DNA from: an uncultured Selenomonadales bacterium
GTDB lineage: Bacteria > Bacillota > Negativicutes > Selenomonadales > Selenomonadaceae
Direction: 5' to 3'
NCBI GenBank assembly: GCA_947167555.1
Contig: CAMVIO010000153.1
Location: forward strand, 1-5,340
DNA: 5,340 bases
The notes under the pieces were generated by a model that searched no databases, had not been told where the DNA came from, and worked only from the letters and a program-made list of their open reading frames with translations. Positions 5,296 through 5,340 of the stretch are shown piece by piece (within the stretch, counting starts at the first letter, position 1; the number at the start of each line of letters is the position of its first letter). The position numbers were made by a program, and so were the translations under genes.

Positions 5296-5340
5296 GCGCT
5301 TTCAGCTTTCTCTTCACAACCGCATAAATCCAGGATTTCT
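5296..5340. other. Short tail after the Fic gene
   Basis: These 45 bases hold no recognisable hairpin terminator, promoter or start of a gene. Any terminator for Fic lies beyond the window. Confidence 0.5.

Overview
The window looks like chromosomal DNA from a Firmicutes-type bacterium. The first four genes have moderate to high G+C, start sites carry strong purine-rich ribosome binding sites, and sigma-A-like promoter elements are visible. The mix of families (LysR, MerR, GNAT, AEC carrier, small FMN reductase, Fic) fits Negativicutes or Clostridia. This placement is an inference, not a database result.

Layout. (1) Positions 1-653, minus strand: a flavodoxin-fold NAD(P)H:FMN oxidoreductase-like protein with a cysteine cluster, cut off by the window edge. 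(2) 654-763: a divergent promoter region holding a 19-bp dyad and four copies of a GTTCAT/ATGAAC hexamer. (3) 764-1627, plus strand: a LysR-type regulator, probably controlling itself and the oxidoreductase. (4) 1795-2688: a two-gene unit of a small cysteine-rich MerR-family regulator and a GNAT acetyltransferase, behind an extended -10 promoter. (5) 2763-3716: an AEC-family membrane carrier with its own RBS and possibly its own weak promoter, closed by a strong hairpin terminator at 3782-3816. (6) 3817-4083: a non-coding, AT-rich block with a TTGACA promoter, a 13-bp palindrome and three tandem 40-bp units, each forming an A-tract/T-tract hairpin. (7) 4084-5295: a class II Fic-domain AMP-transferase with a C-terminal winged-helix-like segment, more AT-rich than the genes before it.

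The first five regions are ordinary accessory metabolism and regulation: a redox enzyme with its regulator, a regulated acetyltransferase and an organic-acid type exporter. The most unusual part is the Fic locus. Its leader carries an exactly periodic (40 bp) array of three imperfect palindromes ending 6 bases before the Fic Shine-Dalgarno sequence. No antitoxin gene is visible beside Fic, and the Fic protein carries its own inhibitory motif and a probable DNA-binding tail. The array may be an operator series, perhaps for Fic itself, or a structured RNA leader. The sequence alone does not decide between these.
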